The notes under the pieces were generated by a model that saw only the letters and a list, made by a program, of their open reading frames with translations, was not told the origin of the DNA and did no database searches. Position numbers and translations under genes: made by a program. Shown piece after piece: positions 12,142 to 21,040 of a stretch of DNA of 64,000 nt (positions are counted from its first letter, which is position 1; the number at the start of each line of letters is the position of its first letter). The stretch covers positions 24,727,001-24,791,000 of the forward strand of contig OX327706.1 in assembly GCA_946807835.1 (NCBI GenBank), written 5' to 3'. Origin of the DNA: Ailanthus altissimus. Its lineage: Eukaryota; Streptophyta; Magnoliopsida; Sapindales; Simaroubaceae.

Positions 12142-13825
12142 ATGGCACCTAAAAAAGGAAAAAGCCCATCTATGGATGTCTTACTTCTACAGCAGGCGGA
12201 GTCACAGCGACAAACATCTATGTCTTCTCGTTCTTTTGCACAAGATGATGAAGAAGGTATAATAATTAATTTTAACTTCCATTATTTGAAAAAGTACACT
12301 AATATGAATTTTTTTAGGACCAAGTGAATCAACACATCGTGGCCCAGCTATAGGTGTTAATGATTGGGGCACAGAAAATATTATGCATCTAGAGTTTAAT
12401 TCAGCGTGGCAGGTAATTGGTCCAAATTCTGATCAATTCAAATCCCAACTTGGGACCATAGCACGAAATGGATTGAAAGCGCCTTTGACATATGTTGAGT
12501 GGACTGACATGCCAGATGATCTCTTAGAAAATATTTGGAGAGAGGTGAAGGTAAGAAAATACTACTATAAAATATAATTAGTTTAGGCTCATGTTTTATA
12601 ATATAATTAGGTTCATATTATATTGTAGGCAAATACAGATACTCCAGATGCTTATAGACGCCACTGTTTAAGAAATGTGGGAAGACTTTGGAAAGATTGA
12701 AAATATCGATTGAAAAGTAAGTATTATGATGATAAGACAAATGCTGAACGTCGTGCATCCATTCCTTCCAGAGTTATTGAAGAGCAATGGAAGACACTTG
12801 TAGCTTATTGGGACAGTGAGGAAGCTAAGGTATAACTTAACTAAACTTAAGTTAATGTTTTAAGTTATAATTAGTATAACATAATGTTTTGCATGATTAT
12901 TTTATATTGTAGGCCATTGCTAAGAAGAATAAAATAAATCGTATGCAAGTGTCTTCACTTCCTAAAACAGGTCGAACTTCATTTGCTAATAAGAGAGAAC
13001 ATGTTAGTTATATTTTTACGTGTTTAATGATTGTTTGGGTGAGGAGTTTTGTTAAATTGATCATTGCTTGTTAATTGTTGTGTGTATATATGTGCGTATT
13101 GAATGTAATGTTAATTTGTTAATAATGTTGATATTTATTATTGTATTGAATGTAATGTTAATTGTTGTGTGTATGTATGTGTTTACAATGTTTTAGATGA
13201 AAAAAAAAGGAAAAAAGACAGATCGTATGAGTGTATTTATTGAGACTCGATCCAAATCTGATGGTAGTATAGCTGATTCAGAGAGTGCAGAAATAATTGT
13301 AAGTGATATAAATTTACAATAGTCATATATTTAAAAAATTCTTAAATATCTATATTCTAACTAAGTTTCAATGTTTTTAGGGTCAACTAAATGAACGTTT
13401 GTCTCAGTTGCCTAATGATGAACAAACAGAAGCTGCGAGAGATCAAATATTTATTGATGTGATGGGACGCGATAGTCATGGATATGCTAAAACTTATGGG
13501 CATGGTCCATCACCATCAGATATTGCACAACAAAGTTCAAGCCAAAACAATGAACAGGTAAAAGCAGAGTTAAATTGTTTAAAATCCAGTTATAATGATC
13601 TTCAAGGCAAATATACAGTTCTGCAAAATCAATGTGATGAGATGCGTACAATGATGCAACGATTTTTTGATAGTCAAGGATTTCAGCTGTCCACTAATGA
13701 TCAGGTATGAATGTTTAATTTAATATTAATTTTTTATTTGTAAAATTACAACTAAAATATGAATATTTTATTTGTAGGTTCAAGATGCTTCCAGTGCGCA
13801 CCATCATCATACAAAAACTGGATAA
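12142..13825 (+). pseudogene. CACTA TNPA-type gene (Transposase_24-like), seven exons with one nonsense codon
   Basis: The accessory protein that binds subterminal repeats in this superfamily. I reconstruct exons 12142-12256, 12318-12550, 12629-12829, 12913-13002, 13197-13298, 13381-13704 and 13778-13825, all with GT-AG borders and compatible phases. The product starts MAPKKGKSPSMDVLLLQQ, includes DAYRRHCLRNVGRLWKD and VIEEQWKTLVAYWDSEEAK (Ptta/En/Spm-type), then a Gln/Asn-rich C-terminal coiled region (LKSSYNDLQGKYTVLQNQCD) and HHHHTKTG before TAA. An in-frame TGA at 12698-12700 replaces a position that is usually Trp. The gene lies about 240 bp downstream of TNPD on the same strand. Confidence 0.88.
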
Positions 13826-13844
13826 ATGTTAAAAAGTTCAGAAT

Positions 13845-14035
13845 TGTTATTAAAATATTTTGGATTTTATTAATATATTTTGGATGTTATTAATACATTT
13901 TAGATGGTTATATGTTATTAATATATTTTGAATTTTATTAATACATTTTGGATGGTCATATTGTAATATTATTAATATATTTTGAATGTTATTAATATGT
14001 TTTGAATGATATTGTAATATATTTATTTAAAAATA
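13845..14035. repeat. AT-rich minisatellite, unit about 20 bp
   Basis: At least seven degenerate copies of TTATTAATATATTTTGGATG lie between the TNPA stop codon and the right subterminal repeats of the CACTA element. This is probably the 3' untranslated or spacer region. Confidence 0.8.
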
Positions 14036-14085
14036 TTAAATAAAAACAATATGATAAGGCTTTGTAATTTAAAAGAGACAGATCT

Positions 14086-14307
14086 TTTTGCGACGGCTAA
14101 TTAGCTGTCGCAACAATAGTTAAGCGTCGTGCATTTTTTGCGACGGCTAATGTGCCGTCGCAAAATGCCTTTTTGCGACGGTTAATAAGCCGTCGCAAAA
14201 ATTTATGACGGTCGCGTATGCGACGGCTTTTTGCCATCGCAATGCCGTCGTAAAAGCCTTTTGCGACGGCTAATGAGCCGTCGCAAAAAACCTTTTCTAT
14301 TGTAGTG
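14086..14307. repeat. CACTA right subterminal palindromic repeat array and terminus
   Basis: TTTGCGACGGCTAATNAGCCGTCGCAAA-like palindromes (each half GCGACGGC or GCCGTCGC) repeat about five times in 220 bp, in both orientations, up to the terminus TTGTAGTG at 14307. Such clustered motifs are the expected TNPA binding zone. GC content jumps here relative to the surroundings. Confidence 0.9.
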
Positions 14308-14310
14308 AAA
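14308..14310. repeat. CACTA target-site duplication, right copy
   Basis: AAA directly after the right terminus, matching 5041-5043. Copia gag reading resumes from here. Confidence 0.8.
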
Positions 14311-14756
14311 GTTGTGGTTTTCAATAGAGAACTAATTTGGATCATAATTAAAGGCTTGATTTATTCAGTTGAAGAGAAAAATTATCAACGGTGAGGGAAA
14401 TATCTCCTTTAATATCTAACTACTTCTTGAAAATCAAAGATTTGGTTGATGAATTAACTTATTGTTGGTTGTCCTGAAGAAGTAGACTTTATTAAGTACC
14501 TGATTATTAGTGTCGGTTTAGATTATGATTCAATAGTTATTTTATTACAAGTAAGCTTGGTTCAATCAATTTGAACAATGCGTATGTAATGTTATTAACT
14601 CAAGAAAGTATGAATACATATAATTATGGTAGTAATGATGAAATTCGAGGCAGCTTTGCAGCACATTATGCTAAAAAAAAAGCCCCAAAAGTAAAGAATT
14701 TAATGGCACCAACCGTAGTTAATTATAATGGTAAAGTTTTTTGAAGTAGTGGATAC

Positions 14757-14766
14757 AATAATTATA
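14757..14766. repeat. Direct repeat flanking the 3.25 kb insertion, left copy
   Basis: AATAATTATA, repeated exactly at 18020-18029. Both copies lie in an Asn/Tyr-rich gag stretch where AAT and TAT codons recur, so part of the match could be coincidental. Confidence 0.6.
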
Positions 14767-14989
14767 ACACCCAAAATTTTCTTTTTTATTAAAATTGTTT
14801 TTTTGTAATTATTAAACAAGTGGACTTTATGGAGCCTATATATTATTCTTATATATATTTAAAAGAAAATTATTATATATATTATATATCATTATTTATA
14901 TATTTTATTTAAATATGTGAGGTCATGTTTGAAAAAGAGGGTTCTTTATGTTTTTTTTTTTTTTGGATTTTGGTTTTGGGTGGGTTTTG

Positions 14990-15192
14990 TTGGACCAAGA
15001 CAAAGGAAAAGAGGGGAAAAGACGAAAAGAAAGAAAAGGAAAGGGAGGAAAAGGGCGAGAGAGAAGAAGATGAAAGAGACGGAGGAGAAGGAGAAGAAAA
15101 AAAAAAGGAAAAGAGGGAGAGAAAGAAGGAGAAGAAAAAGAAGGAAAGAAAGAAGAGAGAAAATGAGAACGAGGAGAAGAAAAAAAAATGAA
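14990..15192. repeat. GA-rich low-complexity tract
   Basis: About 200 bp of almost pure purine sequence (GAAAGG/GAAGAA variants). It creates spurious Lys/Arg/Glu-rich open frames on the plus strand and Phe/Leu/Ser-rich ones on the minus strand. Confidence 0.9.
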
Positions 15193-15289
15193 TGAAAAAT
15201 AGAGAAAGAAGATGTTGAATAATTATGTGAGTAATTTTTTTTAATTTTAAAATTATTTATTATTTTTATTTTTGAATTGATGTGGAAAA

Positions 15290-15301
15290 TATATATGTAT
15301 G

Positions 15302-15338
<37 letters not shown>

Positions 15339-15655
15339 CACAAAATGATATATGTATGTATATTATAGTTTATTTTTATGATGTGTATATTTTTATGTAT
15401 GTATGTATGTAAGTCATGAAATAGATATGTATATATGTATACATGTATGTGTTTATGCATGTATATTATATATTATTTTCATGATGTGTATGGATGTATG
15501 TATATCTTTATGTATGTATGTATATTATATTTTTATAAGTCATAAAATTAATATGTACGTATGTATGTATATCTCTATGTATGTATATATGTATGTGTAT
15601 GTATTATATTTTATTAGTAATAGAATTAATATATATGTATGTATGTATGTGGGTG
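15290..15655. repeat. ATGT/GTAT tetranucleotide-rich region
   Basis: Repeated blocks of (ATGT)n separated by short AT-rich segments that resemble one another (a TTTTATGATGTGTAT-type phrase recurs), suggesting a higher-order duplication of about 100 bp. A further short ATGT block lies at about 15922-15940. Confidence 0.85.
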
Positions 15656-15925
15656 TATGTACGGGCTAAAGGTGGGGAAGGAGGAGAATTTCTCACCTCG
15701 GCTCTAACAGGTTTCAATCACTTTATTTAACTAGCAACTTTTCGAAGATAGGCTGTCGGTTATATCCTTGGGTCATCTTACCTAGACCCTCGCATTTCTC
15801 CCAGCTCTCTGCGGAGTTTGTTGTTGTTGTTCGGGCTGAATAGTCTTTCTTGAAAGGATTTCATCGAATCAGACACGAAATGAGTGCCAGTAGCAATAGG
15901 ATAAGGCAATGGAATTGACATATAT
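15656..15925. other. Compositional island, possible organellar or structured-RNA-derived insert
   Basis: About 270 bp of balanced composition sit between two ATGT repeat blocks. Phrases include GGAGAATTTCTCACCTCGG and AATGAGTGCCAGTAGC. The texture is like mitochondrial or intron-RNA sequence and unlike its AT-rich neighbours. I cannot assign a source. It contains no significant open frame. Confidence 0.35.
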
Positions 15926-16963
15926 GTATGTATGTGTATTTTATTATATTGGTTATGGAATTGTTATGAATAAATTTAAGTATGTATGTATTTATATTTT
16001 ATTGACAATGAATAATGTGAGCATTTATATATGATTAATAATTAAGAGTGAGTTATGAAATTGATGTGTATATATATGGAGCTCAAGAAAATAAAAATTA
16101 AAGTTGTGAATGGTGAATGAATATTATATAAATACATGTGTTATGTTTTTAATATATTAATTTCATAGTTTAATTATATAAGCATTGTCTTTACTATATT
16201 TCATAATTTATTTCAGATAAATAAATGTTCTGGTAAATTAATTATGCTTCTAGTATATATTTTTGGCATGTTTATGATTACGTTAATTGTAAAATTTTTA
16301 TAATAAGTATAAATGTATGTATATAAATTATGGTTATAATTTACTATAATTTATTTTATAATTATGTTAAATGTAGAGATTTGATAATTAAAAAATTTAT
16401 GATTCATGGTAGTATATAGTATTAGCAATATCCTTAAATGATTTATGTGATTAGAGTGTAAAGTATAGAGTATGAGATGATAAATTTTTAATTATTTTTT
16501 TATAATTATTTTTTTAAACATGTCTTATTTGTTTTGATTTATCTGATTAAAATGAGATTAATTAAAGTATATGAATGAATATGTAATTAATTAAGAAAAT
16601 ATTATAAATGAGATATGATATAAAGAAACGTTATAAATTTATGTATTGTATAAAAGAATTGATTTTGAAACCACTAGACTGTACTATTTCCCTTTAGATG
16701 GAAATATGAGATTCATGTCTTTGAGGCCTGTCTGTACACACACAGAGGCTTTGAGTCTTATGTATGGGCGCTTTACTTTTTAGGAGTTAGTTTACTCTGC
16801 GCATACGTAAGACGAGAATGTTAGTTTGCTCTGCGTATACGTAAGACAAGAATATGAGATGAGATAGAAAATAGTACATCTAATGTTCTACCCGAGGAGT
16901 ATTCTAAGTACGACGAAGTTTTCCCATGAGTAATAGTTTAGTGTGATTTTTAATATAAATATA

Positions 16964-18015
16964 ATACATGATATTTTTATATTATTTATATGTTTTATCA
17001 TACTAAATTCAAAAAAGATATTGATACTTTAGTAAAGGTTTGATGATTACTAAATATACAGTTTTAAGGCAATTTATGACATTTATGACATTTTATTTAC
17101 TGCGTGAATTTTTTTAATGTTATTTATGAGGTACAATTTTTATAAATATGTAGTTTTATCAATAGAAAATGGTATATATGTAATTTTTTTTATCACTTAC
17201 TGAGTCATTTGAATCAGCCATTTTTCTTAAAAAATTTCTCTCCCAAGGTATTACAGAATTTGTGGAGTCCCGTTAAATCACATGACGCTTGTGACATGCA
17301 TGCATATATATTAATATATTTATGAGACATTTAGTGAAGTCATGTAAAAGTATAATTTTTTTTTATTTCTTATTTTTTTATTGCTTTTGCCTAGTAAGTT
17401 TTAGAGAACTAAACATATAGCTAACGGTTCAAGGTCACAGATTCTCCATGACAGCAAGGTTGGGTTGGGGCGTGATATTTTTATATCATTTATATGTTTT
17501 ACCATGCTTAGTTAAACAAAATGATATTTATACTTTAGCAAAAATTTGATGATTATTAAATATACAATTTCACGATTATTTTATATTATAAGTTTTAAGA
17601 CAACTTATGATATTTGTATATGTCCACATTTTATTCACCGTATAAATTTTTTTAATATTATTTATGAGGTACAGTTTTTATAAATGTGTTGTTTTATCAA
17701 TAAAAAATAGTATATATGTAATTCTTTTTTCTCACTTACTGAGTCATTTGACTCACCAATTTTTCTTAAAAAAATTTTCTCCCCGGGTATTGCAAAATTC
17801 ATGGAGTTTTCTTAAACTACGTGATGCTTGTGACATGCATGCATATGTATTAGTATATTTATGAGACATCTAGTGAGATCATGTAAAAGTATACTTTTTT
17901 TTTTATTTTTCAATTTTTTTATTGCCTTTACCTAGTGAGTTTAGAGCCAAGCATATAGCTAATGGTTCAAGGTCACAGATTCGCCATGACAGCAAGATTG
18001 GGTTAGGGCGGGTCA
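16964..18015. repeat. Tandem duplication of about 510-540 bp
   Basis: Copy A (about 16964-17473) and copy B (about 17474-18015) share long colinear stretches: TATTTTTATATNATTTATATG at the start, CTCACTTACTGAGTCATTTGA in the middle (17207, 17732), GACATGCATGCATAT, and GGTCACAGATTCNCCATGA near the end, each copy closing with TTGGGTTNGGGCG. Copy B has a small extra AT-rich segment. This duplicates the 3' end of the enclosing element. Confidence 0.9.
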
Positions 18016-18594
18016 TTTCAATAATTATAGTTATAATAATGCTGGATGTGAAACAATAATTATAATACCAATGATTTTAATCATTTAAGAAGAGAAAATC
18101 AATAAGGAAAAGGTGGAAATTAAGGTCAGAATCAATTAGGAGGAAGATTTAATAAGTATGGTAGAGAAATTTTTCTAAGCTACTTTGCCAAATTTATGAA
18201 AGAGAGGGACATCCAACTTTCAAGTGCTATTATAGATACTATAAAGACAATGGTCCTAGAGAACAAACTGGTTATATAAACAATAGTAGTCAAAACTCTA
18301 GTAACCAAGGTCCATCATGATTAGGTTCAAACAAATTAACTTATATTATATAGTAGCACAAGCAACTCAAATAGGTCTTATTGATCAAGGCTAGTATTTG
18401 GAATTATAGACTATGAAAGGGAGTTATAGACTATTACCTTTATCTTCTTCAAATGCTTCATTTGACCATGCAAGTTCCTTTGTTAAATACTTATCTTACT
18501 TCTATGTTGTTATATAATAAAAAATTTAAATTTGACTTTTATTAATATAGGCCTTGCAAAGGCTATATTTATACAAAAGATTGAAGATAAAAGA

Positions 18595-19626
18595 TGTTGC
18601 GGATATCACGTCATGCACTTCAATTTGACAACTCTATGGCATCAATTAAGCCATAACCTTGATACCCCTTTTACTCTATGCACAGCGAAAAATCATAACT
18701 CACACCATAAGTAAGAACACATAAAATTGACACACCAATAAAGACAAAGAAAACAAACCAATCAACAAGACACAAAATATTCGTGGTTCGGCCCAAATTA
18801 TCTACGTCCACGGAGGATCCATGATCCAGCTTCTTACTATTGAAATAGATCACTAAGTATCTTCTTACATCATCAATGATCCCACAAAACCCCTTAGTAT
18901 CTCCCATAGAGACCTCTAAGCATCTATCCTTGATCACCATGACTCCCTAAGACATCTTAGTATCTCTTCATAAGAGATTTTTACAAGAAACACAAAAATA
19001 GCCCGAGCATCTAAGCCAAAAGGATCTATGATGTTTCTCTTTTATTCACTTAAAGAACCTAAAGAAGAAAACACCCACAAAGGTTACACCCTAGTGCACC
19101 ACACACTTAATGCCTACCTAGCTTCTCTATTCTCTCTTATGGTTACATCTTGAAACCTTAGATGCTTGATCTTAAACAAGGGTTTACAAGTATTTATATA
19201 GGGTGTATTTCGTGCCTACAAACCCTATTCCTTGTTAGAGTAAGAGTCCACTTATTTTAGAAGTCCAAAACTTCCCAAAACTCGAAATCCCGAACAAAAA
19301 TAGGCATCCTGACTCGTTTGGGCGCTGCGTCGCTCACCCTTGGGCGCTGCGGCACTGGCCCTTCTTGCGCCCATCGCTGCGGCGCTGGTCTTCTGTTTTG
19401 AGTGCCGCAGCGCTCAGCCCTGAGAGCCGCGGCACTAGTTAGCTCCCCGTGATTTCTTCATTTTCTTTGTGTCTTCAAGTCCCATTTCACTTCCCCCTTC
19501 GTGTCCCACACGTCCTAGACTTCTCCATACATGTCTCACACGTTCTAGACTTCTTGTGACTCTCCATTTTGGTATTCATCTCAATTCTTGTCCAACCAAA
19601 ATTGTTGATTCACTAATTTTCCAACA
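18595..19626 (-). mobile_element. Solo LTR, family A (1032 bp)
   Basis: Starts TGTTGCGGATATCAC and ends ATTTTCCAACA, flanked by AAAGA (18590-18594) and AAAGG (19627-19631), a near-match 5 bp target duplication. It shares its body with the LTRs at 50548-51497 and 52609-53542, including the phrase CGTGGTTCGGCCCAAA and TCCACGGAGGATCCATGATC. Orientation is taken from the full element at 50548, where the primer-binding site shows minus-strand transcription. No internal region remains, so it is a solo LTR. Confidence 0.88.
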
Positions 19627-19631
19627 AAAGG

Positions 19632-21040
19632 CAAACAAATTATTACATAATTTTAGAGAGATTAAATAAAATAATTTTGATTGATATGCTTAAAATGACA
19701 TATGAATTTGATTAATATTGTGTGTAGCCCTAATATGTATTTGCACTTAAGTTATCTTCCTATTGATGGTGGTTTCAACGTATATAAATGCCTCCCCTTG
19801 TAACGTGTTGGTTGCCTGCTTGATATTAAGGGCATTAAGTAGCTGCAAACATCCCATGTTAGTTTTCTCACTCACCTCTTACGTCTCAATCATTATGTTA
19901 AACTCTTCTTTTTCAGATAGTCATTCACTCAATAATCCTCATCGTAAAAAAAACAGCTTGATATTGGCATATCTCCTCTCTTATCATCACACTTCTTGTC
20001 TTTTCCCTTGGGTGGCTTTTCTTTTTCATCCTTTTTGTGTGGAGGATAAGATTCATTAACTTCATACCTTTGCTATTGTTGAGCTTATAATTCTTGGACT
20101 TTTTTGAATCCCTTTATAATAATCCATGAGCATTTTCATCATTGTGTGGACTTGGATATGCTTGTTACCTTATGTCACTTCAACTCATTAAATGCCCATA
20201 ACGATAGCTTGTATAAGAAGTTGAATAACTCTTTATTACTCATGTTAAGTATTTGCAGCATCAATAGAGGGTATTCTTCCACATACTTGCTTATAGACTT
20301 GGTTTGCTTTAATTACTTTAACTTTTTCGAGCATCATGCACCACATTCTCCTTATAGAATTAACGCTCAACTCCCATTGTAACTCTGCCTGAGTGTTAAT
20401 GGTGTAGGTTCCCTTGCAAATTTCTTTGCTCTTCATATGTTACTAAAAAATTGCATAGTTAAAGAGATAAAAGTTAGCAATATTTATCTAATTCTCATCT
20501 CATATGCCAATGGTGTTAAAACATCTCTCCATCTGTTAAAAAAATTTGTCAAGCTTCTTGGTATCTCTCTTGTCAATAAACTTCTTCGACTTAAAAGCCT
20601 TAACTCTTAAGGTAATAGCCGTCACTTCAGTAGTAAAATCTCTATTAGCCACCACTCGATTTTACAAAGTCACATTCTTCTTAGTAACTGTCAAGCCTTT
20701 ATGTAACTCTTTCACTTGAGCTTGTAACTTAGCTGAACATCTTCTCTTTGAAACCCTTTACCCAGTTTTGTTGCTTCTTGGCATAACTCTAGATGAATGT
20801 CTCAATAAGGCAACGCAAATCACCCCTTTGAGTGTTAAGAGGATCAAATCACCTTTCCTATAGTGCCATTAAGTTTTAGCACCATGTTCCTCGTAACATG
20901 ACCAGGATTATGATATTTTTCACATGTACTGGAGTTCTTAGCTTTGGGATCTCTACCCTTATCTTTAATAATTTCAAATGAAATTATTTCGTCCTTCATC
21001 ATTTTTCTTAAATCCACTGTAATACTAAATATCACAGATC
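19632..21040 (-). pseudogene. Gypsy-type gag/protease remnant
   Basis: On the minus strand the pieces appear in this order: 21035-20844 has CEKYHNPGHVTRN; 20436-20200 has a gag-like helical segment ending AANTLSNKELFNFLYKLSLW; about 20060-19900 reads KPPKGKDKKCDDKRGD then a decayed zinc knuckle CFFYDEDY; about 19850-19760 reads LISSRQPTRYKGRHLY; about 19700 has RATHN where Gypsy proteases have DTGATHN. Many stops interrupt it. The solo LTR at 18595-19626 cuts its downstream side. Family assignment is from motif order and general resemblance. Confidence 0.65.

Larger units (their letters stand above)
5044..14307 (+). mobile_element. Complete CACTA (En/Spm) transposon, 9264 bp
   Basis: The left terminus is CACTACAAAAAAATGGGG. 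The right terminus, read inward on the other strand, is CACTACAATAGAAAAGG. Both lead into GGTTTTTTGCGAC-type sequence. The element carries a TNPD-type gene (8257-11905) and a TNPA-type gene (12142-13825), both on the plus strand in the usual order, and palindromic subterminal repeats at the right end. It also holds two exon-like pieces of a host gene (5391-5643) and two inverted repeats (7714-7830, 7861-8119). Both element genes carry disabling changes, so it is structurally complete but probably cannot move by itself. It sits inside a Copia gag. Confidence 0.93.
14767..18019. mobile_element. 3.25 kb insertion in Copia gag, probably a large solo LTR with duplicated 3' part
   Basis: The left edge ATAACACCCAAAATTTTC and right edge GGGTTAGGGCGGGTCA resemble the TGTAACACCC...GGGCGTGACA ends of large plant Gypsy LTRs, especially the Del/Tekay type, with the TG dinucleotide decayed. 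Inside are, in order, a GA-rich tract (14990-15190), ATGT repeats (15290-15650), a compositional island (15655-15925), AT-rich sequence, and a tandem duplication of the last 500 bp. No coding region is supported. A 10 bp flanking repeat does not fit LTR integration (5 bp), so a MULE-type insertion remains possible. Confidence 0.6.
4840..18590 (+). pseudogene. Copia-type gag(-pol) pseudogene, split by two insertions
   Basis: Three pieces line up as one Copia gag. (1) 4840-5043 reads NPEYKSWIREDKLLMS, then a TAG where Copia gag has Trp, then LYSILHDSILCLLIDSQTSK. (2) 14308-14756 reads NYFLKIKDLVDELTY and NNAYVMLLTQESMNTYNYG. (3) 18030-18330 has Asn/Tyr-rich repeats, then a CCHC-like knuckle (CQIYERGGHPTFKCYY) with Cys-2 lost. 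Piece 1 is separated from 2 by the CACTA element with an AAA target duplication, and 2 from 3 by a 3.25 kb insertion flanked by AATAATTATA. Sequence from 18330 to 18590 may hold further Copia remnants but is too decayed to assign. Stops and frameshifts throughout rule out function. Confidence 0.8.

Noticed and set aside
14086..14307. Regularly repeated palindromes that could suggest a CRISPR array
   Set aside because: Spacing is irregular, orientation alternates, and they sit at the end of a CACTA element in a plant genome. They are subterminal binding repeats.
14097..14345. Minus-strand open frame of 82 codons
   Set aside because: It is a shadow of the CACTA subterminal repeats and crosses the element boundary.
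14917..15341. Long open frames rich in Lys/Arg/Glu (plus) or Phe/Leu/Ser (minus)
   Set aside because: They come from a GA-rich low-complexity tract with overlapping frames on both strands, and there is no start context or domain.
15403..15669. Open frame rich in Met/Tyr/Val/Cys
   Set aside because: It is the translation of the ATGT tetranucleotide repeats.
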